A model generated the notes under the pieces. That model was not told the origin of the DNA and did no database searches. It worked only from the letters and a program-made list of their open reading frames with translations. 64,000 nt of DNA, taken from positions 4,960,001 through 5,024,000 of the forward strand of contig NZ_JACCBN010000001.1 in NCBI RefSeq assembly GCF_013409505.1, in the 5' to 3' direction. The DNA comes from Actinomycetospora corticicola (GTDB lineage Bacteria > Actinomycetota > Actinomycetes > Mycobacteriales > Pseudonocardiaceae). Positions 1 to 8,400 of this stretch are shown here, piece by piece; positions within the stretch are counted from its first letter, which is position 1; each line of letters begins with the position of its first letter. The position numbers were made by a program, and so were the translations under genes.

Positions 1-580
1 CGTGCCCGGCGTCGACGTCGCGCTGATGCACCCGACCGACGGGCCGGTCACGCGGCTCGAGCCGTCGATGCTGGTCGGACACGGTGAGGTCGGGGAGGTC
101 GTGGTCCGGGGACCCGTGGTCAGCCCGGCCTACGCCGAGCGCCCGGAGGCCACGGCGGCTGCCAAGGTCTCGTGGGACGGCCGTCTCGCGCACCGCACCG
201 GCGACCTCGCCTCCCTCGACGACGCGGGCCGGCTGTGGTTCGCGGGCCGGGTCGCGCACGTGGTGCACACCGTCGACGGCCCGCTCTACAGCGTGCCGTG
301 CGAGGAGGTGTTGAACCGCCATCCGGCGGTGCGGCGCACCGCCCTCGTCGGGACCGGACCTGCGCGCGACCGCACCCCGGTCGCGGTCGTCGAGCTGTTC
401 GCCGGCTCACGGTGGACCGACGAGCTCGTCGACGAGCTCCGGGCCCTCGCGGCGAGCGACCCGCGGACCAAGCCGATCGAGGTCTTCCTGTCGCACCGCG
501 CACTGCCGGTCGACCCGCGCCACAACTCCAAGATCGACCGCGAGGCCCTGGGGCGCTGGGCCGACGGGGAGCTCCGGTGA
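1..580 (+). CDS. oleC: OleC-like AMP-dependent ligase, 3' part
   Basis: This is the C-terminal third of an adenylate-forming ligase and is cut by the window edge. The adenylation-domain signature TGDLASLDDAGRLWFAGR is visible, and near the end the catalytic-lysine region reads PVDPRHNSKIDR, which is typical of OleC-type long-chain ligases. OleC converts a beta-hydroxy acid to a beta-lactone in the ole olefin pathway. The stop codon overlaps the GTG start of an OleD-like reductase by 4 bp (GTGA), and this pairing is the main reason for choosing OleC over a generic acyl-CoA ligase. OleA and OleB, if present, lie upstream of the window. Confidence 0.75.
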   Translation, partial: VPGVDVALMHPTDGPVTRLEPSMLVGHGEVGEVVVRGPVVSPAYAERPEATAAAKVSWDGRLAHRTGDLASLDDAGRLWFAGRVAHVVHTVDGPLYSVPCEEVLNRHPAVRRTALVGTGPARDRTPVAVVELFAGSRWTDELVDELRALAASDPRTKPIEVFLSHRALPVDPRHNSKIDREALGRWADGELR

Positions 581-1581
581 GGGCCCTCGTCACCGGCGGC
601 GGAGGATTCCTCGGCGGCGCCGTGGTCGACGCGCTGCTCGCCCGCGGCGACGAGGTCACGAGCGTCGCCCGGGGGGACTACCCGTCGTTGCGGGCCCGCG
701 GGGTGGCGACGATCCGCGGCGACCTGGCCGACCCCGCCGTCGCCCGCGCCGCCGTCGAGGACGTCGACGTGGTCTTCCACGTCGCCGCACGGGCCGGCAT
801 CTCCGGCTCGACGGCACTCTTCCGGCGCAGCAACGTCGAAGCGACCCGGACCCTGCTCGACGAGTGCCGGGCGGCCGGCATCGACCGGTTCGTCTTCACC
901 AGCACCCCGAGCGTGGTGCACGGCGGCGACGACATCCGCGGCGGCGACGAGTCGCTGCCGTACGCCACGCACTTCGACTCGCCGTACCCGGAGACGAAGG
1001 CCGAGGCGGAACGGCTGGTGCTGGCGGCGGACTCCCCGTCGTTGGCGACCGTCGCGCTCCGCCCGCACCTCGTGTGGGGTCCGGGCGACACGCAGCTCGT
1101 GCCGCGGATCCTGGAGCGCGCCCGCTCGCGGCGGTTGCGGCTGGTCGGGGACGGTTCCGCGGTCATCGACACGACCTACGTCGACGACGCCGCGCAGGCC
1201 CACCTCGACGCCGCCGACCGGCTGGCCCCCGGCGCGCCGTGCGCCGGGCGGCCGTACTTCATCACGTCCGGCGACCCGCGACCGGTGCGGGAGCTGGTGA
1301 ACGGGATCGTGACCGCGGGCGGGCTGGAGCCGATCTCGGCGACCGTCCCGCTGCCGGTCGCCGTCGCGGCGGGCGCCGTGGTGGAGACGGTGTGGCGGGG
1401 CCTGGAGCGGGTCGTGTCGGTCGGCGACCCGCCGATGACCCGCTTCCTCGCCCGCCAGCTCGCCACCGATCACTGGTTCGACATCTCCGCGGCCAAGCGG
1501 GACCTGGGCTATGCGCCGCAGGTCCCGCTGGACGAGGGTTTCGTGCGCCTGGCAGGTGCGCTCCGCGCAGGTGAGCACTGA
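577..1581 (+). CDS. oleD: OleD-like NAD(P)-dependent 2-alkyl-3-oxoalkanoate reductase
   Basis: An extended short-chain dehydrogenase of 334 residues. It opens with the Rossmann motif TGGGGFLG and has the catalytic tyrosine and lysine in SPYPETKAEAE. The N-terminal half closely follows the OleD pattern (ARGDYPSL, GDLADPA, VFHVAARAG). OleD reduces the 2-alkyl-3-ketoacid made by OleA before OleC closes the beta-lactone. GTG at 577 is chosen because it overlaps the stop of the upstream ligase in a GTGA junction, implying translational coupling. The last codons (AGEH and stop) lie in the left arm of a long palindrome that also encodes the end of the convergent gene. A 3-beta-hydroxysteroid dehydrogenase relative is the alternative. 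Confidence 0.8.
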   Translation: MRALVTGGGGFLGGAVVDALLARGDEVTSVARGDYPSLRARGVATIRGDLADPAVARAAVEDVDVVFHVAARAGISGSTALFRRSNVEATRTLLDECRAAGIDRFVFTSTPSVVHGGDDIRGGDESLPYATHFDSPYPETKAEAERLVLAADSPSLATVALRPHLVWGPGDTQLVPRILERARSRRLRLVGDGSAVIDTTYVDDAAQAHLDAADRLAPGAPCAGRPYFITSGDPRPVRELVNGIVTAGGLEPISATVPLPVAVAAGAVVETVWRGLERVVSVGDPPMTRFLARQLATDHWFDISAAKRDLGYAPQVPLDEGFVRLAGALRAGEH

Positions 1582-1615
1582 GTGGGGCTATAGGCCCACT
1601 TAGTGCTCACCTGCG
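1566..1615. terminator. Palindromic GTGAGCACT element between convergent genes, copy 1
   Basis: Two 25-nt arms meet with essentially no spacer (1566-1590 and 1591-1615). They differ at two positions, one of them a possible G-U pair. The stem encodes the last residues AGEH plus stop of both flanking proteins, one on each strand. The outer sequence GTGAGCACTRA is shared with elements at 15288 and 33539. A bidirectional terminator is the simplest role, though no T-tract follows. Confidence 0.7.
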
Positions 1616-2706
1616 AAGAATTCGCACATGGCCGCGCTCGCGTCCGGACCCGCCGGGTCGGTGTAGGACCCACCGGCCCGGCCGCCCGACCAGGCGTGCC
1701 CGCTGCCGTGCACCGTCCAGTGCTCGGCGCGCACGACGCCGTCACGGTCGGTCCAGCGCTCGCGGGTCCAGCTGCGGCGGTCGCCCCCGCCGCCGCGCTC
1801 CTCGGTCCGGGCGCACCCGGGGTGGTCGGCCAGCGCGGCCTCGACCGCGCGGGTGCCGTTGACGGCGGCGACGGTCGGGTCGTCCGTGCCGTGCACCACG
1901 ATGGTCGGCACGCTGGTCGCGCCGACCCGGTAGGGCGCGCCGCGCATGGCGCCGAAGGCCGACCCCACGTCGTGCGCGGCCCCGGCGGGCAGGCCGGAGT
2001 GGATGCCGACCCCCGCGACGAGGTCGGGGTACGCCGCGCCCATCACCGCCGCCATCGCCGCGCCCGCGGAGAAGCCGGCGACGAACACCCGCTCGCGGTC
2101 CACACCGTGCGCCGCGGACACCTCGGTGACGATCGCGGCGATCAGCGCCGCCTCCCCGCCCCGGCCCTGGGAGCCGGGCTCGAACCAGTTCCAGTAGCCC
2201 ATCGCGTTCGCCGACCGGGACTGTTCCGGGTAGACGACCAGGAAACCCTCCCGCTCGGCCAGGTCGTCCATGCCCGTCGCGGCCGCGAAGGTGTCGGCGT
2301 CCTGCGTGCCGCCGTGCAGCATCACGAGCAGCGGCGGCCGGTCCTGCACCCGCTCGGGCACGACGAGCCGGTAGGAGCGCGACCCGCCGGGTCCGTCGAC
2401 GGAGCCCCGGGAGACCCGTCCCGACGTCGGGGTCGGTGCGGCCGCGCGGGTCGCGGTGAAGGACCCGGGCATCGTCGGGACGGGGGCGGACCCCGTGCCC
2501 TGCAGGACGGACATCGCCTCGGTGAGCCGTCCGGCCCGGGTCAGCCGGGTCGCCTCCGCCATGCGGGCGGACTGCCCGCCGCCGCCCTGGGTCGCGGCGG
2601 TGCGGACGGCGTGGGCCATCGGACCGGAGAGACCGCGGGTCACGCGGGCCGCCATCGTCTCGGCGAGGCGCTTGGCGGCGCCCCCGGGTGTGCGTGGTGT
2701 GGTCAT
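1600..2706 (-). CDS. PHB-depolymerase-family esterase (LpqC-like)
   Basis: A 368-residue serine esterase of the extracellular-type PHB depolymerase/feruloyl esterase family. The catalytic region starts near residue 110 with the oxyanion strand LLVMLHGGTQDADTF, the nucleophile elbow is GFSAGAAMA, the acidic residue sits in HGTDDPTV and the histidine in GSGHAWSGG. The WNWFEP motif is also typical of this family. The first 100 residues are an Ala/Thr/Arg-rich tail with no clear signal peptide, so secretion is uncertain. It sits 58 bp downstream of a ribbon-helix-helix regulator on the same strand, an arrangement suggesting control by that regulator. The substrate could be a polyester, a short-chain ester or a xenobiotic ester. 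Confidence 0.82.
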   Translation of the reverse strand: MTTPRTPGGAAKRLAETMAARVTRGLSGPMAHAVRTAATQGGGGQSARMAEATRLTRAGRLTEAMSVLQGTGSAPVPTMPGSFTATRAAAPTPTSGRVSRGSVDGPGGSRSYRLVVPERVQDRPPLLVMLHGGTQDADTFAAATGMDDLAEREGFLVVYPEQSRSANAMGYWNWFEPGSQGRGGEAALIAAIVTEVSAAHGVDRERVFVAGFSAGAAMAAVMGAAYPDLVAGVGIHSGLPAGAAHDVGSAFGAMRGAPYRVGATSVPTIVVHGTDDPTVAAVNGTRAVEAALADHPGCARTEERGGGGDRRSWTRERWTDRDGVVRAEHWTVHGSGHAWSGGRAGGSYTDPAGPDASAAMCEFFAGEH

Positions 2707-2764
2707 GTGTCGTCCCCTCGGACGCGGTGGGTGGCGAGGGGAGGGCCCCGACGCCGCCGACGGC

Positions 2765-3166
2765 TCAGACGATCCGCGGACCCAGGGCCGCCTTCACGGC
2801 CCGGCTCGCGCGGAACGCGCCGAGGACCTCGACCGAGGCGATGGTGGCCACCGCCAGATCGGGTGGGACGTCCTCGGCGAGGCTCGCCAGTCCCAGCACG
2901 CGGATGTGGATCTGCTCGCCCCGGTCGTGCAGGGCCTGCAGGTCGGCACGCGAGAAGTGCTGGGTGCCGAGCACCAACGTGCGGCGGGCCACCGTGCGGT
3001 CGAGGGCCGGGCCGTTGGCGCTGAGCTGGTTGCGGATGGCGGTGCGGATGAAGTCGGTCCGGGTCGTGTAGAAGCCCTCCTGCACGAGGAGGTCGATGTG
3101 CCCGAGATCCACCAACCCGAGGTTGACGGTGATCTTCTCGGTCTTGTCCTCCCCCACGACCCGCAC
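2765..3166 (-). CDS. Ribbon-helix-helix (CopG-like) transcriptional regulator
   Basis: A 133-residue protein. Residues 9-50 (EKITVNLGLVDLGHIDLLV through FYTTRTDFIRTAIRNQL) form a beta-strand/two-helix ribbon-helix-helix DNA-binding unit. The C-terminal half is an uncharacterised dimer or ligand domain. It starts at GTG 3166; a second GTG at 3157 is also possible and lies close to a G-rich stretch. A perfect 13-bp inverted repeat lies 10 bp upstream of the start, a natural autoregulatory operator. The esterase gene follows on the same strand and is the likely target. Confidence 0.75.
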   Translation of the reverse strand: MRVVGEDKTEKITVNLGLVDLGHIDLLVQEGFYTTRTDFIRTAIRNQLSANGPALDRTVARRTLVLGTQHFSRADLQALHDRGEQIHIRVLGLASLAEDVPPDLAVATIASVEVLGAFRASRAVKAALGPRIV

Positions 3167-3176
3167 CCCCCGTCAT

Positions 3177-3206
3177 CCGTGCACCATCCCCATGGATGGT
3201 GCACGG
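3177..3206. promoter_or_regulatory. Perfect 13-4-13 palindrome, probable RHH operator
   Basis: Arms CCGTGCACCATCC (3177-3189) and GGATGGTGCACGG (3194-3206) are separated by CCAT. The site lies just upstream of the ribbon-helix-helix gene on the minus strand. Inside the arms the GTGCACCATCC half is itself partly symmetric, as expected for cooperative binding by RHH dimers. No other copy was noticed in the window. Confidence 0.65.
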
Positions 3207-3231
3207 CTGGCCGCACGGTCGCAAGCCTGGG

Positions 3232-3283
3232 CGACGATGTGGCTTTCCTGCCACTGGATGACAGCAACGACGCTTCGCTGCCA
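3232..3283. repeat. 52-bp dispersed repeat, copy A
   Basis: This copy matches the stretch at 4303-4354 at 47 of 52 positions. Its left half contains the hairpin GTGGC-N6-GCCAC, followed by GACAGCAACGACGCTT. It starts 18 bp beyond the stop codon of the SDR gene on the minus strand. A 3'-end element or terminator is plausible. Confidence 0.65.
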
Positions 3284-3301
3284 CCGGGGGAGGGGCGCGG
3301 C

Positions 3302-4147
3302 TCAGCTCCCGCCGAGGACCTTCCCGCCGAAGCGGACGAGGGCGGCCGGGTAGAACCGCGGCACGAGGCGCACGAAGAGGTCGACGAACTTCGCGTCGTT
3401 GCCGACGAGCACACGCGGCTTCCCGCTCTCGACCCCCTCGACGATGATCTTCGCCGCCTGGTCGGCGGGCATCTTCAGCAGCTTCTCGTTGTAGGTGCGC
3501 GTCCGCGCCTCGTCGGCGGCCGTGGTCCGGCCGGCGGCGGAGCCGCGCTCGAAGGCGGCGGTGGCGATGTTGGTCTTCACGCCGCCCGGGTGCACCACGG
3601 TCACGCCCACCGGCTGACGGCTCGCGAGCATCTCGGCGCGCAGCGTCTCGGTGAACCCACGGACGCCGAACTTCGCCGTGCAGTAGGCGGACATCCCCGG
3701 CTGGGCCATGATCCCGTTCAGCGAGGACACGTTGACCACGTGCCCGTCGCCCGAGCGCACGAGCGCCGGCAGGAACGCCTTCGTGCCGTTGATGACGCCG
3801 AAGAGGTTGATGCCCAGCACGTGGTCGTACTCCGACCACTCGCCGTCGAGCACCGTGCCGGAGGAGGCGATGCCGGCGTTGTTGTAGATCTGGTGCACCA
3901 CGCCGTAGTGCTCCTCGACGGCGTCGGCGTACGCGAGGACGGCCTCCCGGTCGGCCACGTCGAGCCGGGCGGTGTGCACCTCGGCGCCCAGGGCCTTCGC
4001 GAGGTCGGCGGTCTCGTTCAGGCCGGTCTCGTTGACGTCGGAGATCGCGAGGCGCGCACCCCGGCGGGCGAGCTCGAGGGCGAGCCGGCGCCCGATCCCG
4101 GATCCGGCCCCGGTCACGACCGTGACCTTGTCCCGCACGCTGCTCAT
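3302..4147 (-). CDS. Short-chain dehydrogenase/reductase (SDR)
   Basis: A classical SDR of 281 residues. It has the cofactor motif TGAGSGIG, then NNAG, then a catalytic serine in VNVSSLNG and YCTAK supplying the Tyr and Lys. The aspartate in ISDVNE after the second strand favours NAD over NADP. The C-terminal 60 residues extend past the core and are hydrophobic (VDLFVRLVPRFYPAALVRF), suggesting membrane or lipid contact. The upstream region to 4368 holds two pairs of different palindromes, so expression is probably under tight repressor control. The substrate is unknown; actinobacterial relatives act on steroid, fatty or terpenoid alcohols. Confidence 0.85.
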   Translation of the reverse strand: MSSVRDKVTVVTGAGSGIGRRLALELARRGARLAISDVNETGLNETADLAKALGAEVHTARLDVADREAVLAYADAVEEHYGVVHQIYNNAGIASSGTVLDGEWSEYDHVLGINLFGVINGTKAFLPALVRSGDGHVVNVSSLNGIMAQPGMSAYCTAKFGVRGFTETLRAEMLASRQPVGVTVVHPGGVKTNIATAAFERGSAAGRTTAADEARTRTYNEKLLKMPADQAAKIIVEGVESGKPRVLVGNDAKFVDLFVRLVPRFYPAALVRFGGKVLGGS

Positions 4148-4170
4148 GGGTGTGTGCCTCCTCGATCTTC

Positions 4171-4212
4171 GGTACGTGCTCGTACCGGAATCTGACGGTA
4201 CGTCAGCGTACC
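4171..4212. promoter_or_regulatory. Tandem GGTACG-N4-CGTACC operators
   Basis: Two 16-bp palindromes share the half-site GGTACG, at 4171-4186 (spacer TGCT) and 4197-4212 (spacer TCAG). Their centres are 26 bp apart. They lie 24-65 bp upstream of the SDR start, where a TetR-family dimer pair would block transcription. No cognate regulator gene is adjacent. Confidence 0.65.
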
Positions 4213-4239
4213 GGAGGCGCGCAAGGCCCTGCGATCGGA

Positions 4240-4286
4240 ACGAACGGGTCGTTCGTGGCTTCTAGCTGCACGAACGGGTCGTTCGT
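4240..4286. promoter_or_regulatory. Tandem ACGAAC-N5-GTTCGT operators
   Basis: Two identical 17-bp palindromes (ACGAAC GGGTC GTTCGT) lie at 4240-4256 and 4270-4286, centres 30 bp apart. The outer flanks GGAACGAAC and GTTCGTTCC make the whole 50-bp block roughly symmetric. They sit upstream of the other operator pair in the same intergenic region, implying a second regulator for the SDR gene. Confidence 0.65.
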
Positions 4287-4302
4287 TCCGGACGGGCGCT
4301 CA

Positions 4303-4354
4303 CGACGACGTGGCTTTCCTGCCACGGGACGACAGCAACGACGCTTTCCTGCCA
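4303..4354. repeat. 52-bp dispersed repeat, copy B
   Basis: Second copy of the repeat at 3232-3283, with five differences. It contains the hairpin GTGGC-N6-GCCAC and then GACAGCAACGACGCTTTCCT. It begins 14 bp beyond the stop of the YihY gene on the minus strand, the same position relative to a gene end as copy A. Confidence 0.65.
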
Positions 4355-4368
4355 GGGGGGCGGCGCGT

Positions 4369-5385
4369 TCACGACGGCGGGTCGGGGCGCTCCTGCCCCC
4401 GCGGCGGGGTGGCGGTCGGGTCGAACTCGACGTCGATGGTCTGGAACGACTTGAGCCGCTCGGCGGCGGCGTACGCGGCGTAGGCCCGCTCGTCCGCGGG
4501 CGTCGTGTCGGTGTCGTCCGGGAACGCGGAGAGCAGGCTCCGGGGGTACAGGTGCAGCACGCGCACCGTGTTGAGCTCGGCGCAGAACATCGCGACGACG
4601 GCGCTCAGGTAGATCCAGGCGAGCAGCCCCAGCACGATCCCGAAGATCCCGTAGCTCGCGCTCATCCCGCGCAGCTGGTACTGCACGAGGTAGGCGCCCA
4701 GCGTCTGCAGCACGTACCAGGCGACGGCGGCGAGCACCGCCCCCGGCAGCACCTGACGCATCGTCAGCGCCCGCGGGGTGAGCAGCCGGAACGCGAGCAC
4801 CACGAGTGCGGCGTTGACCCCGATCCCGGCGATCGTCACCAGGATCCGCCCGCCCGCGTAGAGCGGGGTCGGGAGACCCGCGAGCGCGGCGCCCAGCGCG
4901 GTCAGCCCCGCCGCGACCGCGATCGCCGCGGCGAGGACGACGACGGCGAGCGCCCCGCGGCCGTAGGCGGTGGGCAGCGCCGGCCGTTCGGCCTTCGGCA
5001 CCACCCACATCCGGGCGAACGCGTTCTGCACGGCCACGGTCACGCCGAGACCGCCGTAGAGACTGACCACGATCCCGACGACGAGCGCGCCCACGCTGCC
5101 CTGCAGCGAGCGCACGTTCTCACCGATCTGGTCGCCGACGATCGGGAAGTTGCGCAGCGCGGAGTTGACCAGGGCGGCCTGGAGGGCCGGGTCGTCCTGC
5201 AGGACGAACCCGAGCACGGTGAGCGCGAGCAGCAGCAGCGGGAACAGCGAGAGGAAGCCGTAGTAGGTGATCAGCGCGGCGAGGTAGGTGGCCTCGTCGT
5301 CGATGAACTTCCAGAGCACCGCGAGCGGGAGCCCGGCCCAGCGGTGCCGTCGCTGGAACCCGTCGAGCGCCCCGACCACTCCCAC
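4369..5385 (-). CDS. YihY/UPF0761-family inner membrane protein
   Basis: A polytopic membrane protein of 338 residues. It has the family hallmarks: an N-terminal amphipathic segment, YLAALITYYGFLSLFPLLLL as the first helix, a loop with FPIVGDQI, SLYGGLGVTVAVQNAF, and the terminal pair YGIFGIVLGLLAWIYL / AVVAMFCAELN. About six helices are expected. The C-terminal 60 residues are polar and acidic, hence probably cytoplasmic. The family is often called BrkB or ribonuclease BN, but the RNase assignment was an error and the function is unknown. A second family member is encoded at 9021-10067. Confidence 0.87.
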   Translation of the reverse strand: MGVVGALDGFQRRHRWAGLPLAVLWKFIDDEATYLAALITYYGFLSLFPLLLLALTVLGFVLQDDPALQAALVNSALRNFPIVGDQIGENVRSLQGSVGALVVGIVVSLYGGLGVTVAVQNAFARMWVVPKAERPALPTAYGRGALAVVVLAAAIAVAAGLTALGAALAGLPTPLYAGGRILVTIAGIGVNAALVVLAFRLLTPRALTMRQVLPGAVLAAVAWYVLQTLGAYLVQYQLRGMSASYGIFGIVLGLLAWIYLSAVVAMFCAELNTVRVLHLYPRSLLSAFPDDTDTTPADERAYAAYAAAERLKSFQTIDVEFDPTATPPRGQERPDPPS

Positions 5386-5412
5386 GCCGCCTCCCCGTCA
5401 GACCGAGCGAGC

Positions 5413-8400
5413 TCAGCCGAGCAGCTCGTCGCGCCGGGCGCGGAAGCGCTCGACGTTCCGGAGCTTGATCTCCTCGTACCCGCGGACGTCGTCGGACAGG
5501 CCCGCGATCTCGAGGGCGGTCGCCACCGGCATCGCGGGGAGGCGTTCCACCGCCGTCCGGACCGCCCGCTGGTACTCGCCGACCAGCGCCCGCTCCTCCG
5601 CCCGGACGTGCGCCAGACCGAAGACGTCGAGCGGGGTGTGGCGCAGCCGTCGGGCGGCCCGCAGACCGCGGAACGCGAGGTCGGCGGTCCGGCCGCGCAG
5701 CCGGATCTTGCGCTGCATCCCGAGGGCCCGGAGCAGCGGCGGGTGCAGCATCACCGAGACGTCCGCGTCCGCGCCGTACTCGGCCTCCCGGCGGGCGACC
5801 TCGACCGGGTCGAGGTGCAGCCGCGCGACCTCGTACTCGTCCTTGTAGGCCATGAGCCGGTGCAGGCCGCGCGCGTAGGCGGCGCCGAGGCGCGACCCGT
5901 CGTCGGGACCCACCGCCTCCGACGCGAGCGCGGTCACCCGCCGGACCTCCTCGGCGTAGCGCGCGGCGTAGGCCGCGTCCTGGTAGCCGGTGAGGTCGGC
6001 GATGCGGGTCGCGAGCACGTACTCCAGGCCCTCGACCTCGGCGGCCAGGGCGGCGGACCGGGCGTCCACCGCGACGACGGCGGGCGTGGCCGGGATCGCG
6101 GCGGCAAGCACCGCGTCGTGGTCGATCGCCGCGGCCCGGCCCCAGCGGAAGGCGGCGAGCGAGGTCTCGACGGCGGCCCCGTTCAGCCGGACCGCCGCCT
6201 CGATCGCCTCGGCGGACACCGGCACGAGGCCGTGCTGCCAGGCCGCCCCGAGGAGCAGCACGTTGGTCGGCAGGTGGTCGCCGAACAGGGCCTCGGACAG
6301 GCGCTGCGCGTCGACGTGGTGCACCTCGGCGGTCACCGCGCGCAGCCGGTCGAGGGCGTCGTCGGGGGACCCGGGCAGGACGACCCGACCGGTGACCATG
6401 GCGGCGGTCGGCGTGAGCGAGGTGTTCACGACGGCGACCGTGTGCCCGGACCGTCCCGTCCCGAGGGTGCCGGGGTCGGCCGCTCCGAGCAGGTCGAACC
6501 CGACGATCACGTCGGCGCTGCCGCGGGAGGCGCGCAGCGCGCCGGCCACCGGGTGCTTGGCGATGCGGACGTCGGAGACGACCGGCCCGCCCTTCTGGGC
6601 GAGCCCGACCTGCTCGAGCCCGGCGGCGAACGAGCCGTCGAGGTGGGCGGCCATCTGCAGGATCTGCGAGATCGTGACGACGCCGGTGCCGCCGATGCCC
6701 GGCATGCGGAGCAGGACCTCGTCGCCCTGCCTCCGCGCGGTCGGCTCGACCAACCGCACCGGGAGCTCGGGGATCCCGCGGCGCGCCACGGTGCCGGGCT
6801 CGACCAGCAGGAACGACGGGCAGTCGCCCTTGAGGCACGAGTAGTCGGAGTTGCACGACGCCTGGTGGATTCGGGTCTTGCGCCCGAACTCGGTCTCGAC
6901 GGGGAGCACCGACAGGCAGGTCGAGACGTCCCCGCAGTCGCCGCAGCCCTCGCACACGCGCTCGTTGATCACGACCCGCTCGGTGGCCGCCGGGAGCTCG
7001 CCGCGCTTGCGCAGGCGGCGCTCCTCGGTGGCGCACCGGTCGTCGTGGATCAGCACCGTGACGCCCTCGACGGCCGCGAGCTCGCGCTCGGCGTCGGCGA
7101 ACGCGTCGCGGTGGCGGACGGTCGCGATCGGGTCGAGGTCGCCGCGGCCGTACTTCCCCGGCTCGTCGGTGGTCACGATGATCCGGCGGACACCCTCGAT
7201 CGCCAGCTCGCGCGTGATGGCCGCGACGTCGAGGCGGCCCTCGGCGCGCTGCCCGCCGGTCATGGCGACGGCGTCGTTGTAGAGCAGCTTGTAGGTCATC
7301 GACACCCCGGCGGCGATCGCGGCGCGGATCGCGAGCGAGCCGGAGTGGTGGAACGTGCCGTCGCCGAGGTTCTGCACGAGGTGGGGGTCGTCGGTGAACG
7401 GGGCGAGCCCGATCCACTGCGCGCCCTCCCCACCCATCTGCGTCATCCCCACCTGGTGGCCGCGGTGCCCGCCGTCGAGCGCGACCATCGCGTGGCAGCC
7501 GATCCCGACGCCCACGAGCGTGTCGTCGTCGGTCCGCGTCGAGGTGTTGTGCGGGCAGCCGGAGCAGAAGTAGGGGGTGCGCGACGGCAGGTCGGCCGTG
7601 CTCAGCGCGATCCGGGACGGCCGGGGCGGCGTGAGGGCGTCGAGGTGGGCGACCGCGGAGGCGGGGAGCTCGTGACCGAGCGCGCGGAGCCGGCCGGCGA
7701 TCGCGGTGGCGACGTCCTCGGCGGAGAGCTGCGCCCGCGCGGAGAGCAGCGGGCGGTTCCGGTCGTCGCGGCGGCCGACGACCCGCGGCGGCGGCACCGT
7801 CCCGTAGAGCGCCTGCCGGACGTGGCCCTCGAGGAACGGCACCTTGTCCTCGACGACGAGGACCTCCTCGAGGTCCGCCGTCATCGCGGCGAGGGCCTCG
7901 TGGTCGACCGGGAACGGCATGGCGAGCCGGACCAGGCGGACGCCGAGCGCGTCCAGGTCGGACTCGGAGAGCCCGAGGTCGTCGAGGGCGCGCAGCACCG
8001 TCGCGTAGCTCGTCCCGGAGGCCACGATCCCGAGGCGGGCCTCGCGGGCGGTGAAGGCGACCCGGTTGAGCCCGGCCGCGCGGGCGTAGGCCTTCGCGAG
8101 GTCCAGCCGACGGGTGAGCACGTCGTGCTCGGCGTCGAGGGCCGGGGGCCCGACCAGCGGCGGCGAGACCGGGCGGGTTCCCGACGGCGGGTGCGGCACG
8201 CCGAGCACGTCGGGCGCGAGGGCGCCCAGGTCCACGGTGGCGGAGGCGTCGGCCACGTCGGCGATGATCTTCAGGCCGGTCCAGAGGCCGGTCTCGCGCG
8301 AGAGCGCGACCGCGTGCAGGCCGAGCTCCACGATCTCGGCGACCGACCCCGGGGCGAGCAGCGGCATCGAGAGGCTGGCCGCCATCGGCTCGCAGCTGCT

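Noticed and set aside
53..560. Reading the first gene as a full-length protein starting at base 2
   Set aside because: The sequence is internal adenylation-domain sequence; the GTG at base 2 is only the first codon in the window.
2160..2200. tRNA-like GGCTCGAACC string
   Set aside because: It lies inside the esterase gene and no acceptor or anticodon stems can be paired around it.
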